Source: Desulforudis sp. (GTDB lineage: Bacteria; Bacillota; Desulfotomaculia; Desulfotomaculales; Desulforudaceae). From it: a DNA stretch of 64,000 nt. The notes beneath the pieces were generated by a model. It saw nothing but the letters and a program-made list of their open reading frames with translations. It was not told where the DNA came from and did not search any database. The position numbers and the translations under genes are program-made. Where the stretch lies: the NCBI GenBank assembly GCA_003604975.1, contig QZIR01000027.1:36626-100625 (forward strand), read 5' to 3'. Below are positions 8,642 through 17,989 of this stretch, piece after piece; the first letter of the stretch is position 1; each line of letters opens with the position of its first letter.

Positions 8642-8980
8642 TTACAGGTCGTCGCGTAGAATCTCGGCCCGCTCTTCAAAGGGAACTTCACCTTCGTTCT
8701 TGATTACGGAAACCCCTACCTTGGCGCGGTGCGGAATGTAATGCCAGACCAGGGCGCTGAAGTGCTCTGCCGTACCAGGTACAGCGGTGTGAACCTGTTT
8801 CACTTCCTTACCGTCTACCCAGTCACTGCTCTTGTACTCCAGGTCGCGCTCGAGGTACGGCTGCACCCTGGATGTGATCACCTCTACAGCGTCCTCCAAA
8901 AACACCCGCTTACCGTCACAACACAGGCGGCAATGCAAATCACCCATTTCCAAACGGGCTACCAAAATCGACATCGACAT
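8642..8980 (-). CDS. Hypothetical protein, 112 aa
   Basis: I do not recognise a family. The ATG at 8980 has AGGAGG 9 nt upstream; a TTG one codon earlier is also possible. The protein is soluble and acidic, with one CRLCC cysteine group near residue 19 and no signal peptide. It converges on the SDH proteinase gene with 9 bp between stops. The good ribosome site and coding-like composition support a real gene. Confidence 0.6.
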   Translation of the reverse strand: MSMSILVARLEMGDLHCRLCCDGKRVFLEDAVEVITSRVQPYLERDLEYKSSDWVDGKEVKQVHTAVPGTAEHFSALVWHYIPHRAKVGVSVIKNEGEVPFEERAEILRDDL

Positions 8981-9073
8981 CAATCAACGCCTCCTACAAC
9001 CAGAAGTCGGGGCAGTTCGTCCCTTCCCCCAGTATACCGCCTATCCGGACATTATCAAAGTGAAGTGAAAAGC

Positions 9074-9106
9074 TTAACCTCTAACCTCACACTTCTCATA
9101 TTCTCA
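9074..9106. repeat. Heptanucleotide repeat tract
   Basis: Words CTCTAAC, CTCACAC, TTCTCAT and ATTCTCA between cwlD and the 112-aa gene; same core as at 6886. Confidence 0.65.
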
Positions 9107-9151
9107 TTCGCCTGACAAAGCCACGTGCCGCTTATCAGCCCTCTCCTCTAA

Positions 9152-9946
9152 TTAGGGTGTTTCTATCGTCTGGCCTTCATTCTGCCTAAACGTCTCGATG
9201 ATCTTCTCATCCACCCATTCGGTAGTCGGCATCGCCAGTTCGGCAAAATACTTGACCACCCCGGAATAAATCGCGTAAGCCATCTTCTCCTGGTAGCCCG
9301 GATCCTGCAGGAGCTTTACTTCCTTGGGGTTGGACAGAAAACCGACTTCGACAAGCACCACCGGCATATCCGCGGTCCGGGCCAGGCGGTAGTCAGACTG
9401 GCAGGGTGTGCGGTCGGTATTGCCGAGAAGCCGGACAATCTCGGCCTGGATCGCTTCGCTAAGCTTCTTGCTCTGTTCCTCGCCGACCTGGGTGAACGTC
9501 TGTGCTCCCTGCTGACTGCGGTCGGCGGGGAAGCTGTTGGTATGGATACTGATCACGGCATCGGCATCGTGCTCGTTGGCGAGTTCGCCGCGCAGGATCA
9601 GGTCCTGACGCTGGCGGGTGCCGAGCCGGAAATCGCCGTCCCGGGTCATAACCACCTTGGCGCCCGATGCCCGAAACAGGTTGGCCAGTTTTTCGGCAAT
9701 CTCAAGCGTAATATCCTTCTCCCAGACCACTTGGTTACGTGCGCCCGAATCCTTACCGCCGTGACCGGCATCCACCACGATCACCTTGCCCGACATGATC
9801 CAGGACAGCGCGGAAATGGTACGCTCCTGCAGGTAGTTGTCGGTGTAGCTGAAAATCCGGATCAGGCCGACCACCAGCAGCAGAACAGCGCCCGCCGCCA
9901 CCAGGTGCTTGAAGCCAAGGCGGTAGTATCCGATCCAGACAGGCAT
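9152..9946 (-). CDS. cwlD: N-acetylmuramoyl-L-alanine amidase, CwlD type
   Basis: Zinc amidase (Amidase_3) that cleaves the peptide from muramic acid; CwlD is needed for muramic-lactam formation in spore cortex (family knowledge). An N-terminal anchor (about residues 10-30) precedes the catalytic domain: DAGHGGKDSGA (zinc His), the WEKDIT glutamate, ISIHTNSF (zinc His) and the catalytic EVGFLSNP. The start is ATG 9946, not 9994: a GGGGGG site lies 7 nt upstream and the protein then begins just before the anchor. Length 264 aa. It is downstream of rpsI on the same strand, separated by about 80 bp. Confidence 0.9.
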   Translation of the reverse strand: MPVWIGYYRLGFKHLVAAGAVLLLVVGLIRIFSYTDNYLQERTISALSWIMSGKVIVVDAGHGGKDSGARNQVVWEKDITLEIAEKLANLFRASGAKVVMTRDGDFRLGTRQRQDLILRGELANEHDADAVISIHTNSFPADRSQQGAQTFTQVGEEQSKKLSEAIQAEIVRLLGNTDRTPCQSDYRLARTADMPVVLVEVGFLSNPKEVKLLQDPGYQEKMAYAIYSGVVKYFAELAMPTTEWVDEKIIETFRQNEGQTIETP

Positions 9947-10025
9947 AACAAAACCCCCCTTAATCCACATTCTTCTAATGAATATGCGGTCCAAGGAGGG
10001 TCTATGTATTTCGGCAGGACTTGTT

Positions 10026-10418
10026 TTAACGCTTGGAGAACTGGGGCGCGCGCCGGGCCTTCTTCAGTCCGTACTTCTTGCGCTCCGTCATCCGCGGGTC
10101 GCGGGTCAGGAAACCAGCCTTTTTCAGAACGGGGCGCAGGTTAGGGTCAGCCTGGATCAGGGCCCGAGCGATACCAAGTCGTACCGCACCAGCCTGTCCG
10201 CTGATTCCGCCGCCACAAACCGTAGCCCTCAGATCGAACCGGCCAATTGCACCGGTGACCTCAAGCGGCTGCTTGACGATCATCTCCAGTGTCCGGCGAC
10301 CGAAATAGTCAGGTACGGCTTTATCGTTTACAACCAGGTTGCCCTGACCAGGCATTAAGAACACCCTGGCGATGGCGTTCTTTCTCCGACCAGTACCGTA
10401 AAAGTGAACCTTAGCCAT
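10026..10418 (-). CDS. rpsI: Ribosomal protein S9
   Basis: 130 aa, normal bacterial length. Contains the family [15 protein letters not shown] and ends in the basic tail [12 protein letters not shown] that reaches the ribosomal P site. It follows rplM by 17 bp, the standard rplM-rpsI pair. Confidence 0.98.
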   Translation of the reverse strand: MAKVHFYGTGRRKNAIARVFLMPGQGNLVVNDKAVPDYFGRRTLEMIVKQPLEVTGAIGRFDLRATVCGGGISGQAGAVRLGIARALIQADPNLRPVLKKAGFLTRDPRMTERKKYGLKKARRAPQFSKR

Positions 10419-10435
10419 TCGCGTCTATCCCTCCT

Positions 10436-10867
10436 TTACTTATCCCACAATTCTGGTTTCTGGGCTTCGTGCGGATGATCCGCTCCACTGTAAACCTTAA
10501 GCTTTTTGGCAATCGCGGCGCCAAGCTTCGTCTGCGGGAGCATGCCGACCACGGCCTTGCGCACCGCTTCTTCGGGCTTCTTCGCCATAAGCTGACGGTA
10601 GGTCATCTCTTTCAGCCCGCCGGGGTAGCCCGAGTGACGGTAATAAATCTTCTGATCCAGCTTATTGCCGGTCAGTACGACTTTTTCCGCATTGATGATG
10701 ATCACGTTGTCCCCCGTATCGACGTGGGGCGTAAAGGTGGGTCTGTGCTTACCGCGCAGAATCACAGCGGCTTCTGTCGCCAGCCTGCCAAGCGGTTTCC
10801 CGGCAGCATCGAGAATATACCATTTATGCTCGACGTCTTCTTTTCTGGCCATAAACGTGGTATTCAA
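10436..10867 (-). CDS. rplM: Ribosomal protein L13
   Basis: 143 aa, with the N-terminal [34 protein letters not shown] and the central [12 protein letters not shown] characteristic of L13. The start is TTG at 10867, 7 nt from AGGAGG; this matches the N-terminal extension seen in other Firmicute L13 proteins. First gene of the L13-S9 operon, with a strong promoter at 10931-10959. Confidence 0.98.
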   Translation of the reverse strand: MNTTFMARKEDVEHKWYILDAAGKPLGRLATEAAVILRGKHRPTFTPHVDTGDNVIIINAEKVVLTGNKLDQKIYYRHSGYPGGLKEMTYRQLMAKKPEEAVRKAVVGMLPQTKLGAAIAKKLKVYSGADHPHEAQKPELWDK

Positions 10868-10930
10868 GCTATTACCTCCTGAGTTATGACACTATCCCAA
10901 AGTATTTCCAGATTGAAGTGACACAAAACT

Positions 10931-10959
10931 ATTCTAATAGAGAGGCTTACTGCTGTCAA
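10931..10959 (-). promoter_or_regulatory. Sigma-A promoter of rplM-rpsI
   Basis: Minus-strand TTGACA (10954-10959), 17 bp, TAGAAT (10931-10936). The start would be near 10924, leaving a ~55-nt leader before the rplM TTG, too short for a large leader RNA. Confidence 0.8.
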
Positions 10960-11004
10960 GGAAAAATCAGTTTGTTACATGGACGCCCTAATGCTGTGAA
11001 AAAA

Positions 11005-12207
11005 TCAGGAAGCGGTGTTGGCCTGTTCCGTTAACCGGGCGGGTGACTTTTCCCCGGTTACCGGCAACAGCCAGGTTAGGATGAAGGCGGGAACGGGCAG
11101 CAGGCCGATGATGGTCAGGGCCAGCGGTAGACCCCAGTGGTCGGCCACCAGCCCGAGCAGGATCGCACCAATGCCACCCATTCCGATCGCAAAACCAAAG
11201 GCCAGGCCTGAGGCCAGGCCCACGGCGCCCGGAGCCAGTTCCTGGGCCATCACGGCGGTGGGCGCAAAGCTGGAGATGATGGTATAACCCGCAATGTATA
11301 CGGCCACGAGCATCCAGATTCCGGTGAGGTGCGGGAAAACCAAAAGGGGGACAAAGGCGGCGGCAAAGGACGCCAGGATCAGGTTCTTGCAGCCCCAGCG
11401 GTCGGCCAGCGGCCCGCCGGTCAAAGTGCCCAAGGCGCCGGCCAGCAGAAAGACGGACAGGAGCTGGCCGGCCTGGGTGATGCTGCCCCCGATGTAGTTC
11501 ATGTAATAGAGTGGGATGAAGGTGGTCATTCCGGCGTGGATGAAGGAACGCAGCGAAATCACGGCTACCAGGTTGGTCAGGGGCGCCCAGCGTACCTCCC
11601 GCGGTCCCCCGTCCGCCCCCACCCGTTGACGGACCGCCGATTGGACAGAGGCCGACTCACGCCCAATGGCGGGCAGGGCCATACTCAAAACCACGGCCAT
11701 CAGGACGCCGGGGACCAGCAACCCGGCCGCGAACCCCTCGCGGCCCCAGGTGGCGATCAGGAAAGCAGCCGCCAGCGGCCCCAACCCGAAACCCACGTTG
11801 CCGCCGAAGGAATAGAAGGACATCATCGTCGCCCGGAGCCTCCGGGTGATGAAGAAGGTCGCCCGGGCCCCCTCGGGATGGTAAGCCGCACAGCCAAGCC
11901 CACCGATAAAGATCGCCAGCAGTACCATCCAGAAAGTCGACGCCACGCTGGCCGCACCAAAGCCGAGACAGGTCAGGAAACAACCCAGGGGCAGGAGCCA
12001 GCGAAAGGAAAAGCGGTCGCTGAAGATGCCGAAGAGCGGCTGGACAATGGAGGAACTGAAGCTGGCAATTAAAACAACTGCCCCCACCGCGGTGTAGGAC
12101 AGCTGAAAGGTCTCTTTTAGGATCGGGAGCAGGAGGGGCAGCGCACCCTGGCACAAGTCGACCACCAGGTGTCCCACCGCCAGAACGGCAATCAACCCTG
12201 CGGGCAT
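11005..12207 (-). CDS. MFS transporter, fosmidomycin-resistance (Fsr) type
   Basis: 400-residue, 12-TM major facilitator. The opening HLVVDLCQGALPLLLPILKE matches Fsr-type exporters, and the GIFSDRFSFRW loop after TM2 is the MFS GxxSDRxGRR-like motif. Related proteins export fosmidomycin or other small drugs, but the substrate here is not readable. Monocistronic-looking, with a different codon frame from neighbours and about 100 bp gaps on both sides. Confidence 0.82.
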   Translation of the reverse strand: MPAGLIAVLAVGHLVVDLCQGALPLLLPILKETFQLSYTAVGAVVLIASFSSSIVQPLFGIFSDRFSFRWLLPLGCFLTCLGFGAASVASTFWMVLLAIFIGGLGCAAYHPEGARATFFITRRLRATMMSFYSFGGNVGFGLGPLAAAFLIATWGREGFAAGLLVPGVLMAVVLSMALPAIGRESASVQSAVRQRVGADGGPREVRWAPLTNLVAVISLRSFIHAGMTTFIPLYYMNYIGGSITQAGQLLSVFLLAGALGTLTGGPLADRWGCKNLILASFAAAFVPLLVFPHLTGIWMLVAVYIAGYTIISSFAPTAVMAQELAPGAVGLASGLAFGFAIGMGGIGAILLGLVADHWGLPLALTIIGLLPVPAFILTWLLPVTGEKSPARLTEQANTAS

Positions 12208-12312
12208 GCTTCATCTTCCCAAATGCAAGATGGGGTTCCACCACCCAGCATACTCCGGCCGAAGCCAGGCGTCAACACCTGCCAGGTTTTACCGGTTTCA
12301 CCTCCAATTCTA

Positions 12313-14601
12313 TCAACGTTCACCTCTCTTCCGGCGGTCGCGCTGCTTCGTTTCTTGGCGAGACTTTGGCGTGGTACGTGATTTGCTCTTTGCCCGCCGT
12401 CCGGTCTCTTTCTTGCGCGGCGTTACGGCTTCCTGGCGCTGTACCGTTCTCCGCTGAGCTCCTGGAGTGATGACCTCGGCGCCGTTTACCGGTACGAACT
12501 CCACCTTCCGGTCCTCGGTGTTGGCCCGGGCCACCTTGATCCGGATCGGATCACCCAGGCGGAAGATGCGGCGTGTGCGCTGCCCGACCAGCCGGTAGTT
12601 CTTCTCTTCGTACTCGTAATAGTCGTCGGTCAGGTTGGTCATTGTGATTAACCCCTCGACCGTGTTCTCCAGCTCCACGAAGATGCCGAACGAGGTCACC
12701 CCACTGATAAAGCCGTTGAACTCCTCGCCCAGCTTGTCCTGCATGAACTGCACTTTCTTGATGTCCACGGCCTCACGCTCGGCCTCCATGGCCAGACGTT
12801 CCTGCTCCGACGAGTGCTTGGCGGTCTCCGGCAGCCCGGCCTGCAGCTGTTGGACACGCTGGGGGTCGAGGGCACCCGTGGTGAGCACCTCGCGGATAAT
12901 CCGGTGGATCATCAGGTCGGGGTAGCGCCTGATCGGCGAGGTAAAGTGGCTGTAGTCCTTGGCGGCCAGCCCATAGTGGCCGGCGTGATCGGGACTGTAG
13001 CGGGCCTGCTTCATCGAACGCAGGGTTACGGCATTGATCATCCGTTCCTCGGTCCGCCCGACCACCTGCGCCAGCACGCTTTGCAGGGCGCCGGGGCGCA
13101 CCTTCGGGAAACCGGGGATCGCATAGCCCATCGTCTGCAGGAGGGCCTGCAGGGAGGCCAGTTTCTCTTCATCCGGCTTCTCGTGAACCCGGTACAGGAA
13201 GGGCACCTCCAGCCGGAAGAAGTGACGCGCCACCGTCTCGTTGGTAATGAGCATGAACTCTTCGATCATCTGCTCCGCGATGCTCCGTTCCACCCGGCGG
13301 ATCTCGCTCACCCGCCCCTCGTCATCCAGGATCACCTTGGCCTCGGGCAGGTTGAAGTCGATGGCCCCGCGTCTGAAGCGCCGCTCCCGCAGGATCAGGG
13401 CCAACTCCTCCATGTCCTTTAAGGTCGGTACCATCGCCTTATAGCGTCGGATCAACTCCTCATCCTCGTCCCGGAGGATCCGCCGCACGTTGGTATAGGT
13501 CATCCGCTCCACCGTACGGATCACGGAGGGGAAAACGCGGTAGTCCACGATCTCTCCGTTCCCGTTGATGTCCATGGTCACCGACATCGTCAGCCTGTCA
13601 ACCCGCGGGTGAAGACTGCAGATTCCGTTCGACAGGCGCTGGGGCAGCATAGGGATCACGCGGTCGGGCAAATAGAAACTGGTGCCGCGTTGGGCCGCCT
13701 CACGGTCTAAGAAACTGCCCTCGCGGACGTAGTAGCTGACGTCGGCGATATGCACCCCAAGACGGAAGAGGTGCGGTCTGACCCGGATCAGGCTGACGGC
13801 GTCGTCCAAGTCCTTGGCGTCGTCTCCGTCGATGGTGAAAATGGTCCAGTCACGCAGGTCTTCCCGCCCGTCAAGATTAGCCGGCGAAATTTCGGCGGGG
13901 ACGGCCTCGGCTTCTTGCTGCACCTTGGGCGGAAATTCGTCGGGCAGGCCGTAACGCCGGCACAGGGCCAGGATGTCTACGCCGGGATCGCCCTCGCGCC
14001 CCAGCACCTCGACCACATTCCCGCTCGGACCCCTTCTCGCGGAAGGCCAGTCGGTAATCTCCACGATCACCTTGTCGCCGTTCTTCGCCGCGCCGAGCTT
14101 GCCGCTGTTCACCACGACGTCGTAGGGCACGCGCTTTTCGTCGAGGACGACGTACCCGGCGCCCTTTGTACGGTGCAGGGTGCCGCTCAGAGTCGGGTTG
14201 CCCCGCTGGAGTACCTTGACGACCTCTCCCTCTCGCCGCCGGGCGCTGCCGATCCTTCCGGGCACCAGGCGCACCACCACGCGGTCGTTGTGCATGGCTC
14301 CGTTCATGTTCGCGGCGCTGACGTAGACGTCGGAAAGATCCGGCTTTTCCGCGATCACGAAGCCGAATCCCTTGGCGTTTCCCTGAAGGCGGCCGACCTC
14401 CAGATTCATCTTCTCGGGCAGACCGTATCGGGCCGCACGCGTGACGTAGACCAGGCCCTCGAGTTCCATTTCCCGGAGGAGAGCCTGGAACTTGCGCAGG
14501 CCGCGGGTCTTGATCGCAAAGACATCCAGCAGTTCTTCCTCAGTTAGCGGCCGGTAGGCCGCCTTACGCATATAGTCTAATATCTCATTTTTGGTGGTCA
14601 T
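12313..14601 (-). CDS. rnr: Ribonuclease R
   Basis: 3'-5' exoribonuclease that degrades structured RNA. 762 aa: N-terminal winged-helix (1-75), cold-shock/OB domains (~80-230), the RNB catalytic core with TIDGDDAKDLDDAVSL (metal-binding aspartates) and HYGLAAKDYSHFTSPIRRYP, then an S1 domain with EEFNGFISGVTSFGIFVEL. The last ~35 residues are a lysine/arginine-rich tail. Typical length. In many Firmicutes rnr follows secG; here secG is 7 kb away in the glycolytic operon, so that link is broken. Confidence 0.96.
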   Translation of the reverse strand: MTTKNEILDYMRKAAYRPLTEEELLDVFAIKTRGLRKFQALLREMELEGLVYVTRAARYGLPEKMNLEVGRLQGNAKGFGFVIAEKPDLSDVYVSAANMNGAMHNDRVVVRLVPGRIGSARRREGEVVKVLQRGNPTLSGTLHRTKGAGYVVLDEKRVPYDVVVNSGKLGAAKNGDKVIVEITDWPSARRGPSGNVVEVLGREGDPGVDILALCRRYGLPDEFPPKVQQEAEAVPAEISPANLDGREDLRDWTIFTIDGDDAKDLDDAVSLIRVRPHLFRLGVHIADVSYYVREGSFLDREAAQRGTSFYLPDRVIPMLPQRLSNGICSLHPRVDRLTMSVTMDINGNGEIVDYRVFPSVIRTVERMTYTNVRRILRDEDEELIRRYKAMVPTLKDMEELALILRERRFRRGAIDFNLPEAKVILDDEGRVSEIRRVERSIAEQMIEEFMLITNETVARHFFRLEVPFLYRVHEKPDEEKLASLQALLQTMGYAIPGFPKVRPGALQSVLAQVVGRTEERMINAVTLRSMKQARYSPDHAGHYGLAAKDYSHFTSPIRRYPDLMIHRIIREVLTTGALDPQRVQQLQAGLPETAKHSSEQERLAMEAEREAVDIKKVQFMQDKLGEEFNGFISGVTSFGIFVELENTVEGLITMTNLTDDYYEYEEKNYRLVGQRTRRIFRLGDPIRIKVARANTEDRKVEFVPVNGAEVITPGAQRRTVQRQEAVTPRKKETGRRAKSKSRTTPKSRQETKQRDRRKRGER

Positions 14602-14606
14602 CTGTT

Positions 14607-15158
14607 TTACAGTCCAATCTCCTTTGCTTTTCCTTGCATTGCTTCCAGACCCAAACCCAGGAACTCCTCAAATGAGAGTCCGATCTCGGTGCAGGTCATC
14701 ATGGTCTCCCGGTTTGCCCCGCGGGCAAAGGCCTTCTCCTTGAACCGCTTCGCCAGAAACGGCACGTCAACGGCGTCCAGGCTCTTCTCCGGGCGGATCA
14801 GCGCCCCGGCCACGATAAACCCGGTCAGCGGGTCAACGGCGTAGAGGGCCTTGTCCATCAGGGAAACGCGCGGATCCCCGTGGATGTGGTTGTGTACCTT
14901 TACCGCGTAAACCACGTCATCCGGCAGCCCGAGCTCGGCCAGCATCTCGGCGCCCTCCAGGCTGTGCCGGTACGGGTCGTCCTTGGTACGGTCGTAGTCG
15001 ATGTCGTGCAGCAGGCCGGCCAGGCCCCACTTCTCGACGTCCTCGCCAAAATGCTCGGCCAGCCGGCGCATCACCGCCTCCACGGCCAGCGAGTGGTTGC
15101 GCAGGTTCTTGTTCGTTAGGTTCTTTTTCAGCAGTTTCAAGGCTTCTTCCCTGTTCAA
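14607..15158 (-). CDS. HD-domain hydrolase
   Basis: 183-aa HD-superfamily protein, probably a metal-dependent phosphohydrolase of unknown substrate. The motif LLHDIDYDRTKDD carries the HD pair; upstream NHSLAVEAVMRRLAEHFG gives the first His and VKVHNHIHGDPR a later one. The start is TTG at 15158 with GGGAGG 8 nt upstream, shorter than the frame that opens at 15224. Only 5 bp separate it from rnr, so they are likely co-transcribed. Confidence 0.85.
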   Translation of the reverse strand: MNREEALKLLKKNLTNKNLRNHSLAVEAVMRRLAEHFGEDVEKWGLAGLLHDIDYDRTKDDPYRHSLEGAEMLAELGLPDDVVYAVKVHNHIHGDPRVSLMDKALYAVDPLTGFIVAGALIRPEKSLDAVDVPFLAKRFKEKAFARGANRETMMTCTEIGLSFEEFLGLGLEAMQGKAKEIGL

Positions 15159-15248
15159 AAACGATACCTCCCATTGATATTGTGCCCAGATCAGGTGATC
15201 ATCAACTGCAAAGGCCATAGGCATTAGGTTAATATCCCAGGTCGGGGT

Positions 15249-15665
15249 TTACCCCCGGGCAACGGTCTCCCGGGTCACGATCATGAACTTGGCCTTCGCT
15301 TGGGCGATCACCGTTCCATCGTCCAGCTTGCCTTCCGCCTCCAGCTCCAGCAGGCACCCCCGGGCACTCACCCGCCGCGCCTCCACCCGGAGCGTCTCCC
15401 CGAGGGGGAGACCGTGGCGGAAACGGATGCTGAGGTCGGCCGTCATCGCCGTGATCTCGCGCCGCCAGACCCACTGGGCCATGGCCTCGTCCAGCACGGT
15501 GGTCACCAGCCCTCCATGCGTCCAGCCCGGCCAGCCCTGGTGTTCCTCACGGGGCGTGAAGCTGGTCCTCAATGTGTCTCCAACGTCTTCAAACTGCAGT
15601 TTCAGGCCAATCGGGTTGTTGGGGCTGCAGGCAAAACACATATGTGGTGGAACTCTTTCCGCCAT
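15249..15665 (-). CDS. PaaI-family hotdog thioesterase
   Basis: 138 aa with a single hotdog domain. GWTHGGLVTTVLDEAMA is the PaaI/YbgC-type catalytic helix motif (HGG...DEA). An N-terminal CFACSPNNPIGL segment is typical of this subgroup. Expected to hydrolyse an acyl-CoA thioester. 90 bp upstream of the HD gene; no pathway context. Confidence 0.85.
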   Translation of the reverse strand: MAERVPPHMCFACSPNNPIGLKLQFEDVGDTLRTSFTPREEHQGWPGWTHGGLVTTVLDEAMAQWVWRREITAMTADLSIRFRHGLPLGETLRVEARRVSARGCLLELEAEGKLDDGTVIAQAKAKFMIVTRETVARG

Positions 15666-15821
15666 TTGATTACACCTACCCCTGTAACACGTTCGATACT
15701 CCCGGACAGGTTTCCCAATTTAGGGCACTTGTCCGGTGTTCCAACTCTATCCTACCAGATATTCTTCCCTGTTTCAGCAATTTCTGCTATTCGGTCCGAT
15801 GGAGGGGTGCAGTAGACAAAG

Positions 15822-15863
15822 ATACGGGAGTACCTTTGGGCCGAAACCAAAGGACTCCCGTAT
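15822..15863 (-). terminator. Terminator of the MinD/NifX operon
   Basis: Long hairpin: ATACGGGAGT plus CCTTTGG (one bulged A at 15832) pairs with CCAAAGG plus ACTCCCGTAT (15847-15863), loop of 7. It sits just after the last MinD-type gene on the minus strand, followed by TCTTTGT. Confidence 0.75.
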
Positions 15864-15894
15864 AACCAGGGGGGTGAACCAGCGGATTATGGAA

Positions 15895-16752
15895 TCAGGC
15901 GTCCAACCGCTTGAGGATGTTCTTCCAGATCTTTGTAAACTGGCCCCGGAGTAGGGCGTTCTCATCCCCGGGCACCCGTCCTTCCAGCTGGGCACTAACC
16001 ACTTCCGGTGAAAAACGGATTCGTCCCACCAGGGGAACCCCCTTTTCATGGCAGAAGTGCTCAACCTCAGCCGCTTTCTTGGGATCAAGGTCGTACTTAT
16101 TAAGACAGACCACGGCCGGTACCTCGAAGTGTGCCGCCAGGTCGAGGACACGTTCCAGGTCGTGCAGTCCCGCCGCCGTCGGCTCGGTCACGATTACCGT
16201 GAGGTCGGCCCCGGAAATCGAGGCGATGACCGGACAGCCGATCCCCGGCGGTCCGTCTACAATCATGAAGTCGTAGTCCCCATCCTGCGCGATCTCACGG
16301 GCTTTTTTCTTAAGAGAACTCACCAGCTTGCCGGAGTTCTCCTGGGCGACGCCGAGCCGGGCGTGCACAAAGGGACCTGTCCTAGTCCCGGAGACATTAA
16401 TGTGGCCCGAAAGGGCTTCCTCCAGCCTAATCGCCTGCTCCGGACAGGCGTGGTAACAAAACTCGCACCCTTCACAACGATGCTCGTCAACCTTACCGTT
16501 TACAATCGCCCCGTACCGACAGAGACTGGTGCACAGCCCACATCCAGTACATCTTTCGAGATCGGAGACGGGCTTGCGGGAACCGTAGAAGGGAGTCTCC
16601 TCGATAAGTTTGGTCTCCAACAGAAGGTGCAGGTTGGGGGCGTCGACGTCCGCATCGGCAAAGACCAGACGGTCAATGTAACTCCCAATGGAGGCCGCTA
16701 AGGTGGTTTTACCAGTGCCGCCCTTACCGCTAAGCACTACCAGCTCGTGCAC
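15895..16752 (-). CDS. MinD/ParA-type ATPase with 4Fe-4S ferredoxin insert (copy 1)
   Basis: 285 aa from a GTG at 16752. A deviant Walker A (LSGKGGTGKTTLAAS) opens the protein; a two-cluster ferredoxin insert follows (CTGCGLCTSLCRYGA and CEGCEFCYHACPEQA), then MIVDGPPGIGCPVIAS. This is the Mrp/NBP35-like 'nitrogenase iron protein/MinD' group that is always next to NifX-like proteins in anaerobes. It overlaps the 3' end of copy 2 by 23 bp, so translation is probably coupled. Likely role: ATP-dependent handling of an Fe-S or metal cofactor; target unknown. Confidence 0.88.
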   Translation of the reverse strand: MHELVVLSGKGGTGKTTLAASIGSYIDRLVFADADVDAPNLHLLLETKLIEETPFYGSRKPVSDLERCTGCGLCTSLCRYGAIVNGKVDEHRCEGCEFCYHACPEQAIRLEEALSGHINVSGTRTGPFVHARLGVAQENSGKLVSSLKKKAREIAQDGDYDFMIVDGPPGIGCPVIASISGADLTVIVTEPTAAGLHDLERVLDLAAHFEVPAVVCLNKYDLDPKKAAEVEHFCHEKGVPLVGRIRFSPEVVSAQLEGRVPGDENALLRGQFTKIWKNILKRLDA

Positions 16753-17587
16753 CGGACACCATCCCTTCCACTTCACTCCAGACACGGCGCATCTTCTCAC
16801 GCCATTCGGGTATCTCCGCCGTAAACAGGCGCCCCCTCCCGGTCAGACGGGCGATCTGCCGGTCGAACGGGACGCTCTCCAACACCTTTACTCCCTCCTG
16901 GCGGCAAAACCGTAGCACCCGACCGTCGCCCAGGCCCGCCCGGTTCACAATGACCCCGAACGGCACGTGCATCACCCGAAGGACCTCCATCAGGGCCTGC
17001 ATGTCGTGCAAGCCGAAGGCGGAGTCCTCGGCGACAATGAGACAGAAGTCCACCTGGTCCAGGGCAGCGATTACAGGGCAGGAGGTGCCGGGGGGGCAGT
17101 CAATGATCACCCTGGAGGCGCCCCCGGACTCCCGCTTGACCGCTTTGATGACGGTCGGAGCCAGGACCTCGCCCAGGTTTAGCAACCCTTGGACCACCTG
17201 GATCCGACCGGACCGCCCGCACTGGACACTGCCAATTTCACGGGCATCCTCACTCAGCGACCCGGTCGTACAGAAGTAAACACATGCTCCGCACCCGTGA
17301 CAGAGCTGGTTAAAAACCATAATCCAGTCACCGATTTTAGCCAGAGCGTTGTAGGTGCACACCGAGACGCACTCCCCGCACTGGGTACAACAGTCCGCCT
17401 GGTACACCGGAACCGGGGTATGTACCGGGTAGCGATCCTCCCACTCAGGATGGAGCAGGAGAGCGGCGTTTGGTTCCTCCACGTCGCAGTCCAGCAGCGT
17501 CACTTCCTGCTCCAGCGAGTCCGCCAACGCGGCGGACAGGGTGGTTTTCCCGGTGCCGCCCTTGCCGCTCGCGACCGCTACGATCAT
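16730..17587 (-). CDS. MinD/ParA-type ATPase with 4Fe-4S ferredoxin insert (copy 2)
   Basis: 285 aa from ATG 17587, exactly the same length as its neighbour and with the same layout: ASGKGGTGKTTLSAALA, ferredoxin motifs CTQCGECVSVCTYNA and CHGCGACVYFCTTGS, then VIIDCPPGTSCPVIAA. The two copies are diverged tandem paralogs and may form a heterodimer. The ribosome site is weak (GGGGG about 10 nt upstream), suggesting coupling to the NifX-like gene whose stop is 2 nt away. Confidence 0.88.
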   Translation of the reverse strand: MIVAVASGKGGTGKTTLSAALADSLEQEVTLLDCDVEEPNAALLLHPEWEDRYPVHTPVPVYQADCCTQCGECVSVCTYNALAKIGDWIMVFNQLCHGCGACVYFCTTGSLSEDAREIGSVQCGRSGRIQVVQGLLNLGEVLAPTVIKAVKRESGGASRVIIDCPPGTSCPVIAALDQVDFCLIVAEDSAFGLHDMQALMEVLRVMHVPFGVIVNRAGLGDGRVLRFCRQEGVKVLESVPFDRQIARLTGRGRLFTAEIPEWREKMRRVWSEVEGMVSGARAGSA

Positions 17588-17589
17588 CG

Positions 17590-17952
17590 TTAATGGCCCC
17601 CGCAGCTGTGCCCTTCTGTCCCGTGTGAGCACATCGAAGGGCCGGATTTGAGACCACCATCGCGCAGGAACATCTCGATCACATCATCAACCCGTCCCTG
17701 TACTCCGATGGTCACCTCGATATCCCGTTCCTTAAACAGGTTCACCGCGGCCGGTCCCATCCCGCCGGCGATGATATGGTTGACCCCAAGGTCGCCAAGG
17801 AAGCGCGGCAAAAAACCGGGCTGATGGCCGGGATTGGGGATGACCTTCCGCTCCTTGATGCGTTTCTCTTCCACGTCGAAAATGGTAAACTCCGGACAAT
17901 GACCAAAGTGCCCAGCCACACTGCCGTTATCGGATGCAAATGCGATTTTCAA
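17590..17952 (-). CDS. NifX/NifB-type Fe-Mo cofactor domain protein (short form)
   Basis: 120 aa from TTG 17952, which has AGGAGG 8 nt upstream. KIAFASDNGSVAGHFGHCPEF is the start of the dinitrogenase iron-molybdenum cofactor biosynthesis domain; the HIIAGGMGPAAVNLF segment is also typical. The C-terminus is His/Cys-rich (MCSHGTEGHSCGGH) and may bind metal. Ends 2 nt before the MinD copy 2 start. No nitrogenase genes are in the window, so this is one of the non-nitrogenase members, cofactor unknown. Confidence 0.85.
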   Translation of the reverse strand: MKIAFASDNGSVAGHFGHCPEFTIFDVEEKRIKERKVIPNPGHQPGFLPRFLGDLGVNHIIAGGMGPAAVNLFKERDIEVTIGVQGRVDDVIEMFLRDGGLKSGPSMCSHGTEGHSCGGH

Positions 17953-17989
17953 GTCACAATCCTCCTGCGATGTTTTGTATTTGAGTACG

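Noticed and set aside
10870..10925. L13 autoregulatory leader RNA
   Set aside because: Only about 55 nt between the promoter start and rplM and no clear conserved hairpin.
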